Assembly (NCBI RefSeq): GCF_043757465.1
Contig: NZ_JAYVPL010000156.1
Location: 1 to 64,000, forward strand
Reading direction: 5' to 3'
From: Armatimonas sp043757465
GTDB lineage: Bacteria; Armatimonadota; Armatimonadia; Armatimonadales; Armatimonadaceae
Length of the DNA stretch: 64,000 nucleotides
A program made the position numbers and the translations under genes. Shown here one piece after another: positions 25,107 to 33,606 of the stretch. The notes beneath the pieces were generated by a model. It saw only the letters and a list, made by a program, of their open reading frames with translations, made no database searches and was not told the DNA's origin. Positions within the stretch are counted from its first letter, which is position 1. Every line of letters begins with the position of its first letter.

Positions 25107-26402
25107 ATGCATATTAACAATCTTGTAATACGCAATATACGCGCAATAGAAAAAATTGCGTGGAATATCAATAACGATAATAGCAAAGGATGGCATGTAT
25201 TCTTAGGTGATAATGGATCAGGAAAATCTTCGGTTATACGGTCAATTATCTTAGCACTGATTGGGCCATCAGATGCGCAATATTTACAACAAAATTGGAT
25301 ATCATGGGTGAGAAAAGAATCTGAATTTGGAGGAAGTGTATTATCATTAATACGACATGATTCTTACGATGACTTAGAAAATAATATTAAATATACAAAA
25401 TTCTTTACTAGTTCTGTTATAGAATCAGATGAAAGAAATATTTTCAAACCTAGAGCCCGTCATAAATCAGCTATGTTCTATAAATCCAAAGATGCCCGTG
25501 ATGACATTAAAAATTCGGCTCCACCCGAACAACATGTTTGGAGTAGCAACAGAGGATGGTTTAGTGCTTCATTTGGCCCGTACCGCCGTTTTACGGGTGG
25601 TGATCCAAAATATTTTGATGCCTATCTTCAAAACCCAAAAGCAGCTCCACATATTTCAGCATTTGGAGAAGATGCAGCGTTAGGTGGTGCTTTGACTTGG
25701 CTACGTGACCAAGCACGACCGAGTCGCAAAGAGGGAAAACTCATCATTGACCTTGTCACTAGCATAGTCAATTCTGATGCTTTTCTCCCAAATAATACTA
25801 TCCTTCATGAAGTCAACAACGATGAGATTCTCTTCAAAGACGGCGCTGGAAATATTGTTGAAATCGAGCAACTTGGCGACGGTTATCGTTCAGCTCTGTG
25901 TATTGCCATTGAACTTATTCATCAGCTTGTCCTTGCCTTCGGAATAGATGCGCTGACCGATCCCAAACGTCCCAACGAAATAATTATTCCTGGTGTGGTT
26001 CTGATTGATGAAGTAGACGCGCATCTTCATCCCACCTGGCAACAGCACATTGGGTTCTGGCTGACGAAGCGCTTTCCAGAGATGCAGTTTATTGTCACGA
26101 CGCACAGCCCGCTTATCTGTCAGGCGGCGACGACGGTTTACAAGCTGCCAACTCCTGGCACCGAGGAAAAGGGGCGGTTCTTGGACGACCTGGAGCTTTC
26201 CCGTTTACGTTACGGCAATATCTTTGAAGCCTACGCCAGCGAAGCCTTCGGCAAGATAGATCGCTCCGAAGAAGGCAAGAAGAAACTGGAGCGGCTGGCT
26301 GACCTGACGCGGTTTTCCTGGGAGCGTGCGCTTACAGAAGAGGAGCAGAAGGAGCAGGCGCAGCTTCGGGCTATCTTTATTGACTCCCCCATAGGCATCT
26401 GA
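25107..26402 (+). CDS. AAA ATPase, PtuA-like (Septu defence candidate)
   Basis: A 431-residue ABC/SMC-like ATPase. Walker A is LGDNGSGKSSVIRSI (about residue 33), Walker B GVVLIDEVDAHLHPTWQ (about 296), followed by the H-loop FIVTTHSPL. This architecture next to a Cys-rich HNH nuclease matches PtuA of Septu and the effector of retron Ec78; no reverse transcriptase is adjacent. The first two thirds of the gene are strikingly AT-rich (AAT/ATA codons), while the last third, from about 25930, has host-like GC-rich codons. That break suggests recombination or a recent foreign origin of the 5' part. Confidence 0.82.
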   Translation: MHINNLVIRNIRAIEKIAWNINNDNSKGWHVFLGDNGSGKSSVIRSIILALIGPSDAQYLQQNWISWVRKESEFGGSVLSLIRHDSYDDLENNIKYTKFFTSSVIESDERNIFKPRARHKSAMFYKSKDARDDIKNSAPPEQHVWSSNRGWFSASFGPYRRFTGGDPKYFDAYLQNPKAAPHISAFGEDAALGGALTWLRDQARPSRKEGKLIIDLVTSIVNSDAFLPNNTILHEVNNDEILFKDGAGNIVEIEQLGDGYRSALCIAIELIHQLVLAFGIDALTDPKRPNEIIIPGVVLIDEVDAHLHPTWQQHIGFWLTKRFPEMQFIVTTHSPLICQAATTVYKLPTPGTEEKGRFLDDLELSRLRYGNIFEAYASEAFGKIDRSEEGKKKLERLADLTRFSWERALTEEEQKEQAQLRAIFIDSPIGI

Positions 26403-26405
26403 GCC

Positions 26406-27257
26406 ATGCTACGTATTCCCAAGACGTACTGTCTGCTCTCTGTCCAAGCTTACCTCCAAAACGTTCAGGCCGACATAGACGCTATCACGGACTTCCACGA
26501 CCGAGTGGATAAAGCCGTGCAGCTCTGGAGCGGTAAGGGAGGGAGCAAGGAGAGTAAAGCGGCCTTCGATGCCATCAAGATTGACCTCGATACCCTCCGC
26601 AGCGGGACGTTCTACTGCTGCTACTGTGAGACCAACACCGCAGGGCTTGCCACACACGGGGCCAACGACGATGACCCAGAACATAGCCCGATTGAGCATA
26701 TCTGGCCCAAGTCTCTCTACCCTGAGCGAGCCTTTGTCTGGGAGAACTACCTGCCGATCTGCTGGCGCTGTAACACCGGCCACAAGCTTGACCAGTGGGC
26801 CATCTTCGATAACACCACAGGCATATTCCATGATGTGACACCACCGCACCGTGCCAAAGGAACCCGCCGTACGTTACCCCTCGCAGGCTCCAATGTCTTT
26901 ATTGACCCACGTACCGAGGACCCTCTCGCCTTCCTCACCTTGGACTTTGCCAATTTCAAGCTCAAGCCTCGTAAAGGACTTTCGTACTCAGATGCCACCC
27001 GTGCCGCCTACACCGTCAAAGTGCTCGCCCTCAACGATGGCCCCATAACCCAAGCACGAAGCACTGGCTTTGGTAATATCTGCTACGAGCTAACGGAGTA
27101 CCTGAAGCGACGCGATCCGAAGAATCCGCAAATCGAAGCCCGTATGCGGGATAACTTCCGCAAGCTCCAGCATCCGACAGTCTGGCAGGAGATGAAGCGC
27201 CAAAAAAACCATCCCCGCTTCAGACACATCTTTTGCTCAGAGATGCAGAACTGGTAA
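26406..27257 (+). CDS. HNH endonuclease, PtuB-like (Septu defence candidate)
   Basis: A 283-residue nuclease. Residues about 68-125 contain FYCCYCETNTAG, then IEHIWPKSLYPERAF with the catalytic His, and NYLPICWRCNTGHKLDQW; the paired Cys (CxxC ... CxxC) hold a structural zinc as in PtuB/TIGR02646-type HNH proteins. It is expected to cut nucleic acid when released or activated by the PtuA-like ATPase. It begins 3 bp after the ATPase stop. Composition is host-like in GC. Confidence 0.82.
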   Translation: MLRIPKTYCLLSVQAYLQNVQADIDAITDFHDRVDKAVQLWSGKGGSKESKAAFDAIKIDLDTLRSGTFYCCYCETNTAGLATHGANDDDPEHSPIEHIWPKSLYPERAFVWENYLPICWRCNTGHKLDQWAIFDNTTGIFHDVTPPHRAKGTRRTLPLAGSNVFIDPRTEDPLAFLTLDFANFKLKPRKGLSYSDATRAAYTVKVLALNDGPITQARSTGFGNICYELTEYLKRRDPKNPQIEARMRDNFRKLQHPTVWQEMKRQKNHPRFRHIFCSEMQNW

Positions 27258-27329
27258 ACCCATTCCCCCCACGTCCGTAGGATGGCGTAATCCGCAGACA
27301 GGTCGTTCACGACCCGGCACACGCCACAA

Positions 27330-27701
27330 TTAAGGCAACGTTTCTAAATCTGGCTCGACGAACTCCGCCCGCGCTTTGTCACTCTTAATGACCTCGGGGC
27401 TGTAGTGCTTCTGAATCGAGAATAAGTCGGGGTTGGCCGCCTGAAACGCGGGCCAGTCGGAGCCATCTAGCCGGGCCGCGACAAGCCGTGCAAAGGCGAC
27501 CGTGACCGTGTGGTGGTAGCCCGTCGCGTTGCCTTTGGCGGCGTTGAAGCGCCGGATACCCGCCACAATACTTGCCTCAGCCTCGGCGTACGGCAGGCGG
27601 CTCAGGTAGAGAAAGGCCATGCGGACATGCGCCGTGTGCGTCCACTCATAGCGCGGCAGGCTGGTGTCCTCAAAGGCGGCAAGAAACTCCGTGTCGGTCA
27701 T
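27330..27701 (-). CDS. Conserved hypothetical protein
   Basis: A 123-residue protein. FLAAFEDTSLPRYEWTHTAHVRMAFLYL and GIRRFNAAKGNATGYHHTVTVAFARL carry spaced His residues that recur in a widespread family of uncharacterised proteins, recalled without a name. I chose ATG 27701, whose ATGA overlaps the stop of the phosphotransferase gene upstream; a longer frame runs into that gene. The conserved His pattern hints at metal binding, but no reaction can be stated. Confidence 0.7.
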   Translation of the reverse strand: MTDTEFLAAFEDTSLPRYEWTHTAHVRMAFLYLSRLPYAEAEASIVAGIRRFNAAKGNATGYHHTVTVAFARLVAARLDGSDWPAFQAANPDLFSIQKHYSPEVIKSDKARAEFVEPDLETLP

Positions 27702-28405
27702 GAAGCACTCTCGGGCAACGGGCCGCCTTCGGCGTGCAGGCTCGGGAGCCAGCACGCGATATCCGCCTCTCCATTGCCAACACACGACCAGTTCCAGTCC
27801 ACGATCACCGCCCGATTGCCCACAAAGCAGAGATTATCGGAGCGCACGTCCAGATGCAGAAAGTCATCGCCCTCCAGCACCAGCGCTTTCTCTACTTCCA
27901 GAAACTCGGGGAGCGCCTTCTCCAACCAGCCCACACTGCACAGCCCGACGGAGAGAAACGGCGCAGGGTCAGCGGCGATGTCTGCCCAGCGGCTCAGGGT
28001 CGCCCGCTCGCTCTCCAAAGTCGGCGTGCCCTGAGGAATCGGAGCCTGCCGCACTTGCTCCAGCGCCGCCAGCACGGAGTCTATTCGCTCCATGCTCCAC
28101 GGCGGTGGCCAGTGCGCCCCGCTCAGGTCTTCAAGCAAGAGAAGCGGCTCGGTCGGATGGTCGTCCCAACCCAGGAACTCCGCCAGAAAGTTCTGCGAGC
28201 CAAGATGCTCATACACCACCACTTCCCGCCGCAACCAGCGCGCCGTCGGCTCTGTAGTAGCGACTTTGGCAAAGACGAACCGGCCATCCGCAAGTTCCAG
28301 CCGCAGACGCAAGGCCAGCGAGTAGCCGCCACTTCGCCGCGTGATATTCACGATCCGCTGGCCCAGTGCACACTCTAGTCGAGCTTTCAACTCAGACGTC
28401 AGCAT
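27698..28405 (-). CDS. Aminoglycoside phosphotransferase (APH) family protein
   Basis: A 235-residue small-molecule kinase-like protein. The Brenner-type loop is FLHLDVRSDNLCF and the metal-binding Asp follows in AVIVDWNWSCVGNGEADIACW; the usual HGDxxxxN reads HLDVRSDN. The N-terminal lobe has FVFAKVATTEPTARWLRREV. Substrate unknown; most bacterial members are not resistance genes. It is coupled to the downstream hypothetical by an ATGA overlap. Confidence 0.85.
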   Translation of the reverse strand: MLTSELKARLECALGQRIVNITRRSGGYSLALRLRLELADGRFVFAKVATTEPTARWLRREVVVYEHLGSQNFLAEFLGWDDHPTEPLLLLEDLSGAHWPPPWSMERIDSVLAALEQVRQAPIPQGTPTLESERATLSRWADIAADPAPFLSVGLCSVGWLEKALPEFLEVEKALVLEGDDFLHLDVRSDNLCFVGNRAVIVDWNWSCVGNGEADIACWLPSLHAEGGPLPESAS

Positions 28406-28414
28406 CGAGTCTCC

Positions 28415-28894
28415 TCAGGTACGTTTCCTCTGCTCAAGCAGGAGCAGCACTGCCTGGCCGCCGTGGTAGGCTTCGTGAACAATCACGTGGGTCATCAGCC
28501 AGCTTAGCGTGAACTCCCGCTCGCCGCGCAGTGCGGTGTGATTGGGATTCTCCAGCGCCCCAATAAGCGTCTTAGTTTTGTCACGTGTGGTTGCCAGAAG
28601 TGCTTTGTAAAAACTCAGCGGGTGCGGGGGCGGCGGGGGCCACTTAATACCGTACTGGTCAATCTCTCCGTTGAGCACGTCGCCTTCCATGTCCTGATAG
28701 AGCTCGCCACAGGCAATATGATGCAGCCAATACGCCTCAACCTCAGCAATGTGGGTGAGTACCGCGCCAATACTATGGCCGTCGGGGAAGGCTTGCCAGA
28801 TTAGCTCCGCCTCGTTGACATCGTCGCCAAGCTCAGAGAGCCACTCGTGAGAAGCCTGGTCAAGCTGCACCAGCCAGTTGTTGATTTCGTTCAT
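28415..28894 (-). CDS. DinB family protein
   Basis: A 159-residue four-helix bundle protein. Metal-ligand histidines of the DinB/YfiT type are in SIGAVLTHIAEVEAYWLHHIA and in the C-terminal SWLMTHVIVHEAYHGGQAVLLL. The HEAYHGGQ motif is characteristic. It sits 9 bp upstream of the phosphotransferase gene in a leftward operon of three. Possible thiol-transferase; exact role unknown. Confidence 0.9.
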   Translation of the reverse strand: MNEINNWLVQLDQASHEWLSELGDDVNEAELIWQAFPDGHSIGAVLTHIAEVEAYWLHHIACGELYQDMEGDVLNGEIDQYGIKWPPPPPHPLSFYKALLATTRDKTKTLIGALENPNHTALRGEREFTLSWLMTHVIVHEAYHGGQAVLLLLEQRKRT

Positions 28895-28973
28895 AATTTT
28901 CCTTATCGCCGTGCCCGTGCTATTTTACAAGAGCGGCGTGCAACTTTTCTTGGCACACTCCGTCCAATCCCCC

Positions 28974-29817
28974 ATGTTTGGACTGATGCGCTCTTGCAAC
29001 CAGCTTCACTACTGCGGCACATGCAAGGCGGCCGGGCGGCTCTTTGGGCAATGTGCGCGGCTCACGCTCAACCACGATGCCGTCTTTCTAGGCGACTTAT
29101 TGCTTGCCCTGGAGCAGACTAGGCTTCCCAATAGCTTTACGGCAAGGCGCTGCTTCTCTCTGCCGATGGCCTCGGAGATTCCCCAAGCGCTGGCCTATGC
29201 CGCCGCCGCCAACGTGGTATTAGCCGAGTTTGCCGTCGCCGATAAGCTCGCCGACAACGAGGGCACGCGCTGGAAATTAGCCCGGCGTGGTCTGGCGACC
29301 GCGTTTTCCAAGGCCCGAGTTTGGCTCCGCGCCTCGGGCGTTCCGATGGAGACACTCTTTGCACAGCACCAAGCGCAAGCCCAGGCCGAGGCGTTCCCCA
29401 CAACGCTTATATCTCTCGCCACCCCAACCGGCACCGCGACGCGGCTAATTTTCGCTAACGGCAACTAAAACAACGGTGAGAGAGGCGATTGATTATGTCC
29501 ACGAGCAGCAGAAATGTATTGTCGTAGCGCTGGCTGCGCTTCCTCTTCCCCTCCGCGATCGCCAGCGCTTTACCCTCCAGCTCCAGGCCAGCGTGAATCA
29601 TACGCTGATGAGTACGCAAGAGCAGCAACCACGCCCCCGCTACCAGCCACCGCAGCGAAAAACGTGCACCTGCCCAAAGTGTACGCTTCGGGATATCTGT
29701 GATACCTGCACCTGCAACTGCTGCGGCGATATCTGCGGCCACCTTGCCTGTGGCGCTTGTAGCCAAGGATGCGGCGACCTCGGCTGTGGCGTTTGTTGCT
29801 GCCCCAGTTGCTTTTAG
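28974..29817 (+). pseudogene. Interrupted DUF5685-family gene
   Basis: The 5' frame (28974-29468) starts MFGLMRSCNQLHYCGTCKAA and continues GQCARLTLNHDAVFLGDLLL, the conserved opening of DUF5685 proteins. It stops after ATRLIFANGN. In another frame the downstream stretch (29476-29817) continues REAIDYVHEQQKCIVVALAALPLP and ends with the Cys-rich tail I associate with this family (CTCPKCTLRDICDTCTCNCC and further Cys pairs). The region normally between these parts is missing, so a deletion with a frameshift is likely. If a second GTG start at 29476 is used, two short proteins could still be made. Confidence 0.6.
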
Positions 29818-29853
29818 GAGGAAAGCCCGGAGCCTCTGCCGAATAAGAGACCC

Positions 29854-30444
29854 GTGCCTCGTTGGACCCATGACACTATCCTCGGTGAGATTCTTCGCCG
29901 CTACGAAATCCAGCAAGATCTCTCTTACTCAGGACTGAGCCGCGAGAACCTGCCCCTACTCCGTGCGGCAGCACGGCACTTTGGCTCTTACCCACTTGCC
30001 ATTGCCGCCGCGGGGCTCAACTACGACGAGCTACGCCGCTACCGTAACTGGACAAATGAGCGCATTACCGATCGGCTCCAGGAGCTTGTGAGCCAGGGAG
30101 CGGATCTCTCGTGGCGCCATGTCTCCACCAAGCTCGATCCCACACTTGCTGCGGCAGCGGTAAAACGTCACCACTTTGGCTCGTGGCGTGCAGCACTCGA
30201 AGCCGCGGGGCTAGACTACGACACCATCCGTCGGTATCACGACTGGGACGAGAAAGAAGTCGTGCGGCGCATTCAGGAGCGCCATGCGCGGGGCGAGCCG
30301 CTGCATGCAAAGGCGCTGGAGCGGGAAGACACCGCACTCATCACCGCCGCACGCCGACGATTCCCCGCCTGGCACACCTCTCTCACTGCCGCCGGGCTAG
30401 TCTACGGCGATATCGTGCTGCGTAGCCCCTCGGAGAAGCAGTGA
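29854..30444 (+). CDS. Protein with homing-endonuclease-associated-type repeats
   Basis: A 196-residue protein built from three similar units of about 55 residues. Each ends in a pattern like AARHFGSYPLAIAAAGLNYD, VKRHHFGSWRAALEAAGLDY and ARRRFPAWHTSLTAAGLVYG, and the linkers repeat as RRYRNWTNERITDRL and RRYHDWDEKEVVRRI. This matches the short helix-turn units called HNH_repeat that accompany homing endonucleases and are presumed to bind DNA. No nuclease domain is present here. GTG start at 29854. Overlaps the PAP2 gene by 4 bp (GTGA). Confidence 0.7.
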   Translation: MPRWTHDTILGEILRRYEIQQDLSYSGLSRENLPLLRAAARHFGSYPLAIAAAGLNYDELRRYRNWTNERITDRLQELVSQGADLSWRHVSTKLDPTLAAAAVKRHHFGSWRAALEAAGLDYDTIRRYHDWDEKEVVRRIQERHARGEPLHAKALEREDTALITAARRRFPAWHTSLTAAGLVYGDIVLRSPSEKQ

Positions 30445-30971
30445 AATCGCCTCACCAGTGGGCGTTTTTGTGGCTTTCCCTGGCGATAATGCTCTCGTTT
30501 CTCTTCGAAAAACAGAACGCACTGGGCCTGGAGCCGCTCGCAAAAATTATCGGGCGCGAGGGCAACACAGCGGCGCTGGTGCTGGCGCTGGGGTATCTAT
30601 TCCTTTTGGCGTGGCACAACAAAGACCGTGCGCTGGCGCTCTGGGTAACGGCGGTGATGCTGGTGGAGACAGTGGTTTTCTTTGCGATACAGGCACTCAC
30701 CTGGCACGGCTTTCATATCCTCGCGCGTCCCTCAGGTGGTAGTGGAGGCTTTCCGAGCGGACATACAGCGGCGCATGTCTGCCTGGCGTATTTACTAACA
30801 GAGCGCTACCCAAAACTTGCACCACTCTGGTGGTTCTGGGCAGCGCTCATGGCCTGGTCCCGCGTCGAAGCAGGTGCCCACTGGGCCTACCAGATCGTCG
30901 CCGGAGTGGCGCTGGGAGCGGCGGTTTGCCTCACCCTGGGACGGAAACTCAAGCCTCAGCCAGAAGCGTAA
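30441..30971 (+). CDS. PAP2 superfamily phosphatase
   Basis: A 176-residue membrane phosphatase of the PAP2 type with five or so hydrophobic helices. The motifs RPSGGSGGFPSGHTAAH and SRVEAGAHWAYQIVAGVALG give the PSGH His and the SR-x5-H His of the catalytic site. Such enzymes remove phosphate from lipids such as undecaprenyl pyrophosphate or phosphatidate. The 3' end overlaps the convergent thioredoxin-like gene by 23 bp. Confidence 0.85.
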   Translation: MKSPHQWAFLWLSLAIMLSFLFEKQNALGLEPLAKIIGREGNTAALVLALGYLFLLAWHNKDRALALWVTAVMLVETVVFFAIQALTWHGFHILARPSGGSGGFPSGHTAAHVCLAYLLTERYPKLAPLWWFWAALMAWSRVEAGAHWAYQIVAGVALGAAVCLTLGRKLKPQPEA

Positions 30972-31950
30972 CCACCGCTTTTTCGAGTGCGTCATCGCGT
31001 AGATCGCGGTGACGGATCTTGCCCTCTTTGTCGAGAACATAGATGGTGGGCCATCCCCTGATATTCCAGGCTGTGGCAATTGGGCCGCGTGTATTGCCAT
31101 CAATCACGTTGCGCCAGGTAATTTTTTCGCGCTCTAGGATTTTATTGACGACCGACCGGTCGCCGTCACTGTTGATTCCGATGAGAGCGAAGGGCTTGTC
31201 GGCAAGCCGCTTTACCATTTCTTTCTCTTTCGGAAGCATCGCAACGCAGGGCCCTCACCAGAAGCCCCAGAAATCCAAGACAACAACTTTGCCCTTGTAC
31301 TCGGAGAGCTTAAACGTATTGCCCTCGTGGTCTGGCCCTGTGATCTCGGGGGCAACCATGCCCACTTGCAGGTTCTCGGCCTCAAAGATCGCGCCTTGGG
31401 CTTGCTTGGCATAGCTCGTTTCCGCGTACTTTGCGATCACTTGCTTATAGAGTGGCACTGCCGCTTTGGCATCCGTGTCTTTGGTCACCTCGGCGAGAGC
31501 GTAGAGCACGGCAGCCTGTACGGTCGTGTTCTTCGACTTCCCAAGCGCGGTGAGCTGCGCCTTGATCTTCGCCCGCTTTCCCGGATCGAAGTTGTCGTAG
31601 CGAAGCTGCATGGCGAGCTGTGCCACTTCCGGGAGATCACGATTTTCGCGAATAATATCGGCGATGAGCTGCTCTGCCAGAGCGGGTTTCGGGCCCATCT
31701 GTGCCACTTGCATCGCTGCCATACGGGCGCGTACTTGGACTCCCCCCGTGCTCGTCTTAATGAGCTTTTGGTACTTGGGCCAGAACTCTCCAAAGAGCTT
31801 CGCAGAGATACTAGCGTAGGCTTTTTCCTGATCGCTCTCTTTGAGCTTATCGAGCCCCTTGAAGAGTGCCTGCTGGCGCTGGCGCATCTCCGTCTGGAGC
31901 TTTTCAAGCTCTGCCTGTGCCGCACTGGGCGGCGCTTTTGTCTGTTGCAT
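30949..31950 (-). CDS. TlpA/thioredoxin-like protein with in-frame TGA at the active-site Cys (candidate selenoprotein)
   Basis: Read through the TGA at 31257-31255, the gene gives 333 residues. Residues 1-190 are helical (QRQQALFKGLDKLKESDQEK). Residues about 195-330 are a TlpA/AhpC-type thioredoxin fold: APEITGPDHEGNTFKLSEYK, then VVVLDFWGFW, TGA, GPCVAMLPKE, and later NIRGWPTIYVLDKEGKIRHR. Family members have C-G-P-C; the first Cys is exactly the TGA (residue 232), the resolving Cys is 235. The frame is open on both sides, and selA lies in this window, so UGA is probably read as selenocysteine. Alternatives are a point nonsense mutation or sequencing error. Strong Shine-Dalgarno AGGAGG before ATG 31950. 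No signal peptide. Confidence 0.7.
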
Positions 31951-31969
31951 TCCACCTCCTCCTTCGTGA

Positions 31970-32797
31970 TTAGTAGTTCCCTAAATCAATCTTTTTTACC
32001 TTCTTGAGAGAACGCGTGGGAACAAAGCGGAAGCTCGTCTTCTCAGGAATCGTCGGTATCAGGCTAGAAACCACCTCGGTGAACTTGATCTTGAGTTTGT
32101 CTTGATCGAGCAACATGCTAAGGCGCTCGGGGCGGTGTCCCGACGTGACATAGATGGAAATAACTCCCTTTTCCTTCCCTGGCTTCAGATCATAGACCCG
32201 GTAGTTTTTCCCCTCAAGAGTCTCGTCGCGCACTTTTATATCGCTATCTCCCTGCTTAACTGCCTTTTCAAGCTCCACGGCCAGCTCCGGGGCCGGCTCT
32301 GGCGCATCGAGGAACTTAAGCTGCGAAGGCTCTAGCTTTTCCAGAGCGGTCTTGGCAAGGCCAGTCAGCAAACCACGAACCAGGAACTCATTTTCTTCCG
32401 TGACCTTCTGGAGTGCGTAGGTACCCGCGCCGATATCTTGCACCCAGGTCGTTTTACCATCGTGGGTTACTTTGTAGCGCTTGGGCTTTCCTCCCAGGGG
32501 TGGCAGAACGCTCAGCTCACTAATATAGGCTCCCGAAGTCTTGTGAGTCAGGCTGATCTGACCTTTAAGCACCACCGCCAGCCCCTCGCCCTTGATGTCC
32601 ATTGTGACTAGCGAAGTGAGCTGTCCCTGTCGCAGAGATTTGAGTGCTTTGGTGAAGAGAAAGTAGTCGCGGCCTGTCGCGGGCACCGACTCCTGGAGTG
32701 CCCCTTGAGGCGCTGTAGGGGGGTCTTGCGGCACCTGCGGCGTGCCGTTGAGAAGAGACAAAACGGTCACAAAGGCGATAATAAGCGGGGATTGCAT
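31970..32797 (-). CDS. LolA/DUF2092-like periplasmic protein
   Basis: A 275-residue protein with a signal-peptide-like N-terminus (SPLIIAFVTVLSLLNG). The body resembles the half-barrel of LolA and DUF2092 proteins: LTSLVTMDIKGEGLAVVLKG, KRYKVTHDGKTTWVQDIGAG and GVISIYVTSGHRPERLSM. Such proteins bind lipid or lipoprotein in the periplasm. It precedes the thioredoxin-like gene by 19 bp on the same strand; secreted LolA-like plus TlpA-like pairs recur in Armatimonadota and Planctomycetes (recollection). Confidence 0.72.
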   Translation of the reverse strand: MQSPLIIAFVTVLSLLNGTPQVPQDPPTAPQGALQESVPATGRDYFLFTKALKSLRQGQLTSLVTMDIKGEGLAVVLKGQISLTHKTSGAYISELSVLPPLGGKPKRYKVTHDGKTTWVQDIGAGTYALQKVTEENEFLVRGLLTGLAKTALEKLEPSQLKFLDAPEPAPELAVELEKAVKQGDSDIKVRDETLEGKNYRVYDLKPGKEKGVISIYVTSGHRPERLSMLLDQDKLKIKFTEVVSSLIPTIPEKTSFRFVPTRSLKKVKKIDLGNY

Positions 32798-32832
32798 GGT
32801 TTATTATACCGCTCACACCGTACAATATTGCC

Positions 32833-33606
32833 ATGGACAACCTGCTTGCCTTCTCCACACTGGGATGCCCCACCTGGAATATTGACACCATCCTCTCTTC
32901 CGCCGTCGCTTTTTGCTATAATGCCGTTGAGCTGCGTGGCTATCTCACTGAGATGGATCTTCCTCTTGCAGTTCCGTTTCTGCCTGAGAACCGTGCCGAA
33001 ACCAGGCAACGCTTCGCCGACTCAGGCATTGCCGTTTGTTGCGTCTCGTCGTCGGGGGTGGTGGCGCAGGGCAATCTGGATCACGTCAAGAGCCACTGTG
33101 CACTGGCGCACGATTTGGGCAGCCCGCTGGTGCGGGTTTTCGGGGGCAAGCCCGAGAGCCGAGAGTTAGCCCTGGAGAATCTTCGAGCTTTTGGCGATGC
33201 CGCCCACGACACAGGTGTGGCCATTGTCCTTGAAACCCACGATGACTTCTCAACGGGGGCAACGGTTGAGGCACTGCTCGCGGAGGCGGCGCACCCTGCC
33301 ATCTTCTCGCTCTGGGATCTGCACCATCCCTTCCGCCAGGGGGAGGCGATCGAGGAAACGCACCGCCTGCTCGCCCCGACGCTGCGCCACATTCACATTA
33401 AAGATGGCCTAGTAGATCATGGCTACACACTCCTAGGTGAAGGTGATGTTCCGGTGTTTCCGATGCTGGAGCTCGCGCTGGCAGGCGGCTACACGGGGGC
33501 CATCTCGCTGGAGTGGGAAAAGCGCTGGCACCCGGAGATCGCCGATCCCGAGGTCGCATTCCCTCAGTATTCCCGCCTCGTCCGTGAGTGGCTGGCCCGC
33601 CGATGA
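32833..33606 (+). CDS. Sugar phosphate isomerase/epimerase family TIM-barrel protein
   Basis: A 257-residue AP-endonuclease-2-like barrel. Metal-site residues are in IVLETHDDFSTGATVEALL, FSLWDLHHPFRQGE and HIHIKDGLVDHGYTLLGEGDV, and EWEKRWHPEI closes the active site. Members isomerise or epimerise sugars or inositols; the substrate is unknown. Coupled to the MBL-fold hydrolase by an ATGA overlap. A second family member is at 60991..61848. Confidence 0.9.
   Translation: MDNLLAFSTLGCPTWNIDTILSSAVAFCYNAVELRGYLTEMDLPLAVPFLPENRAETRQRFADSGIAVCCVSSSGVVAQGNLDHVKSHCALAHDLGSPLVRVFGGKPESRELALENLRAFGDAAHDTGVAIVLETHDDFSTGATVEALLAEAAHPAIFSLWDLHHPFRQGEAIEETHRLLAPTLRHIHIKDGLVDHGYTLLGEGDVPVFPMLELALAGGYTGAISLEWEKRWHPEIADPEVAFPQYSRLVREWLARR

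Noticed and set aside
29455..29916. 153-codon minus-strand frame with a hydrophobic segment
   Set aside because: It overlaps the Cys-rich tail of the interrupted DUF5685 gene, which has family-specific content. The minus translation shows Ala-rich low complexity.
31255..31257. Reading the TGA as an ordinary stop and calling two separate genes
   Set aside because: It would leave one thioredoxin half without an active site and the other starting at an internal Met three codons after GPC. The Cys-replacing position and selA make read-through more likely, though a nonsense mutation stays possible.
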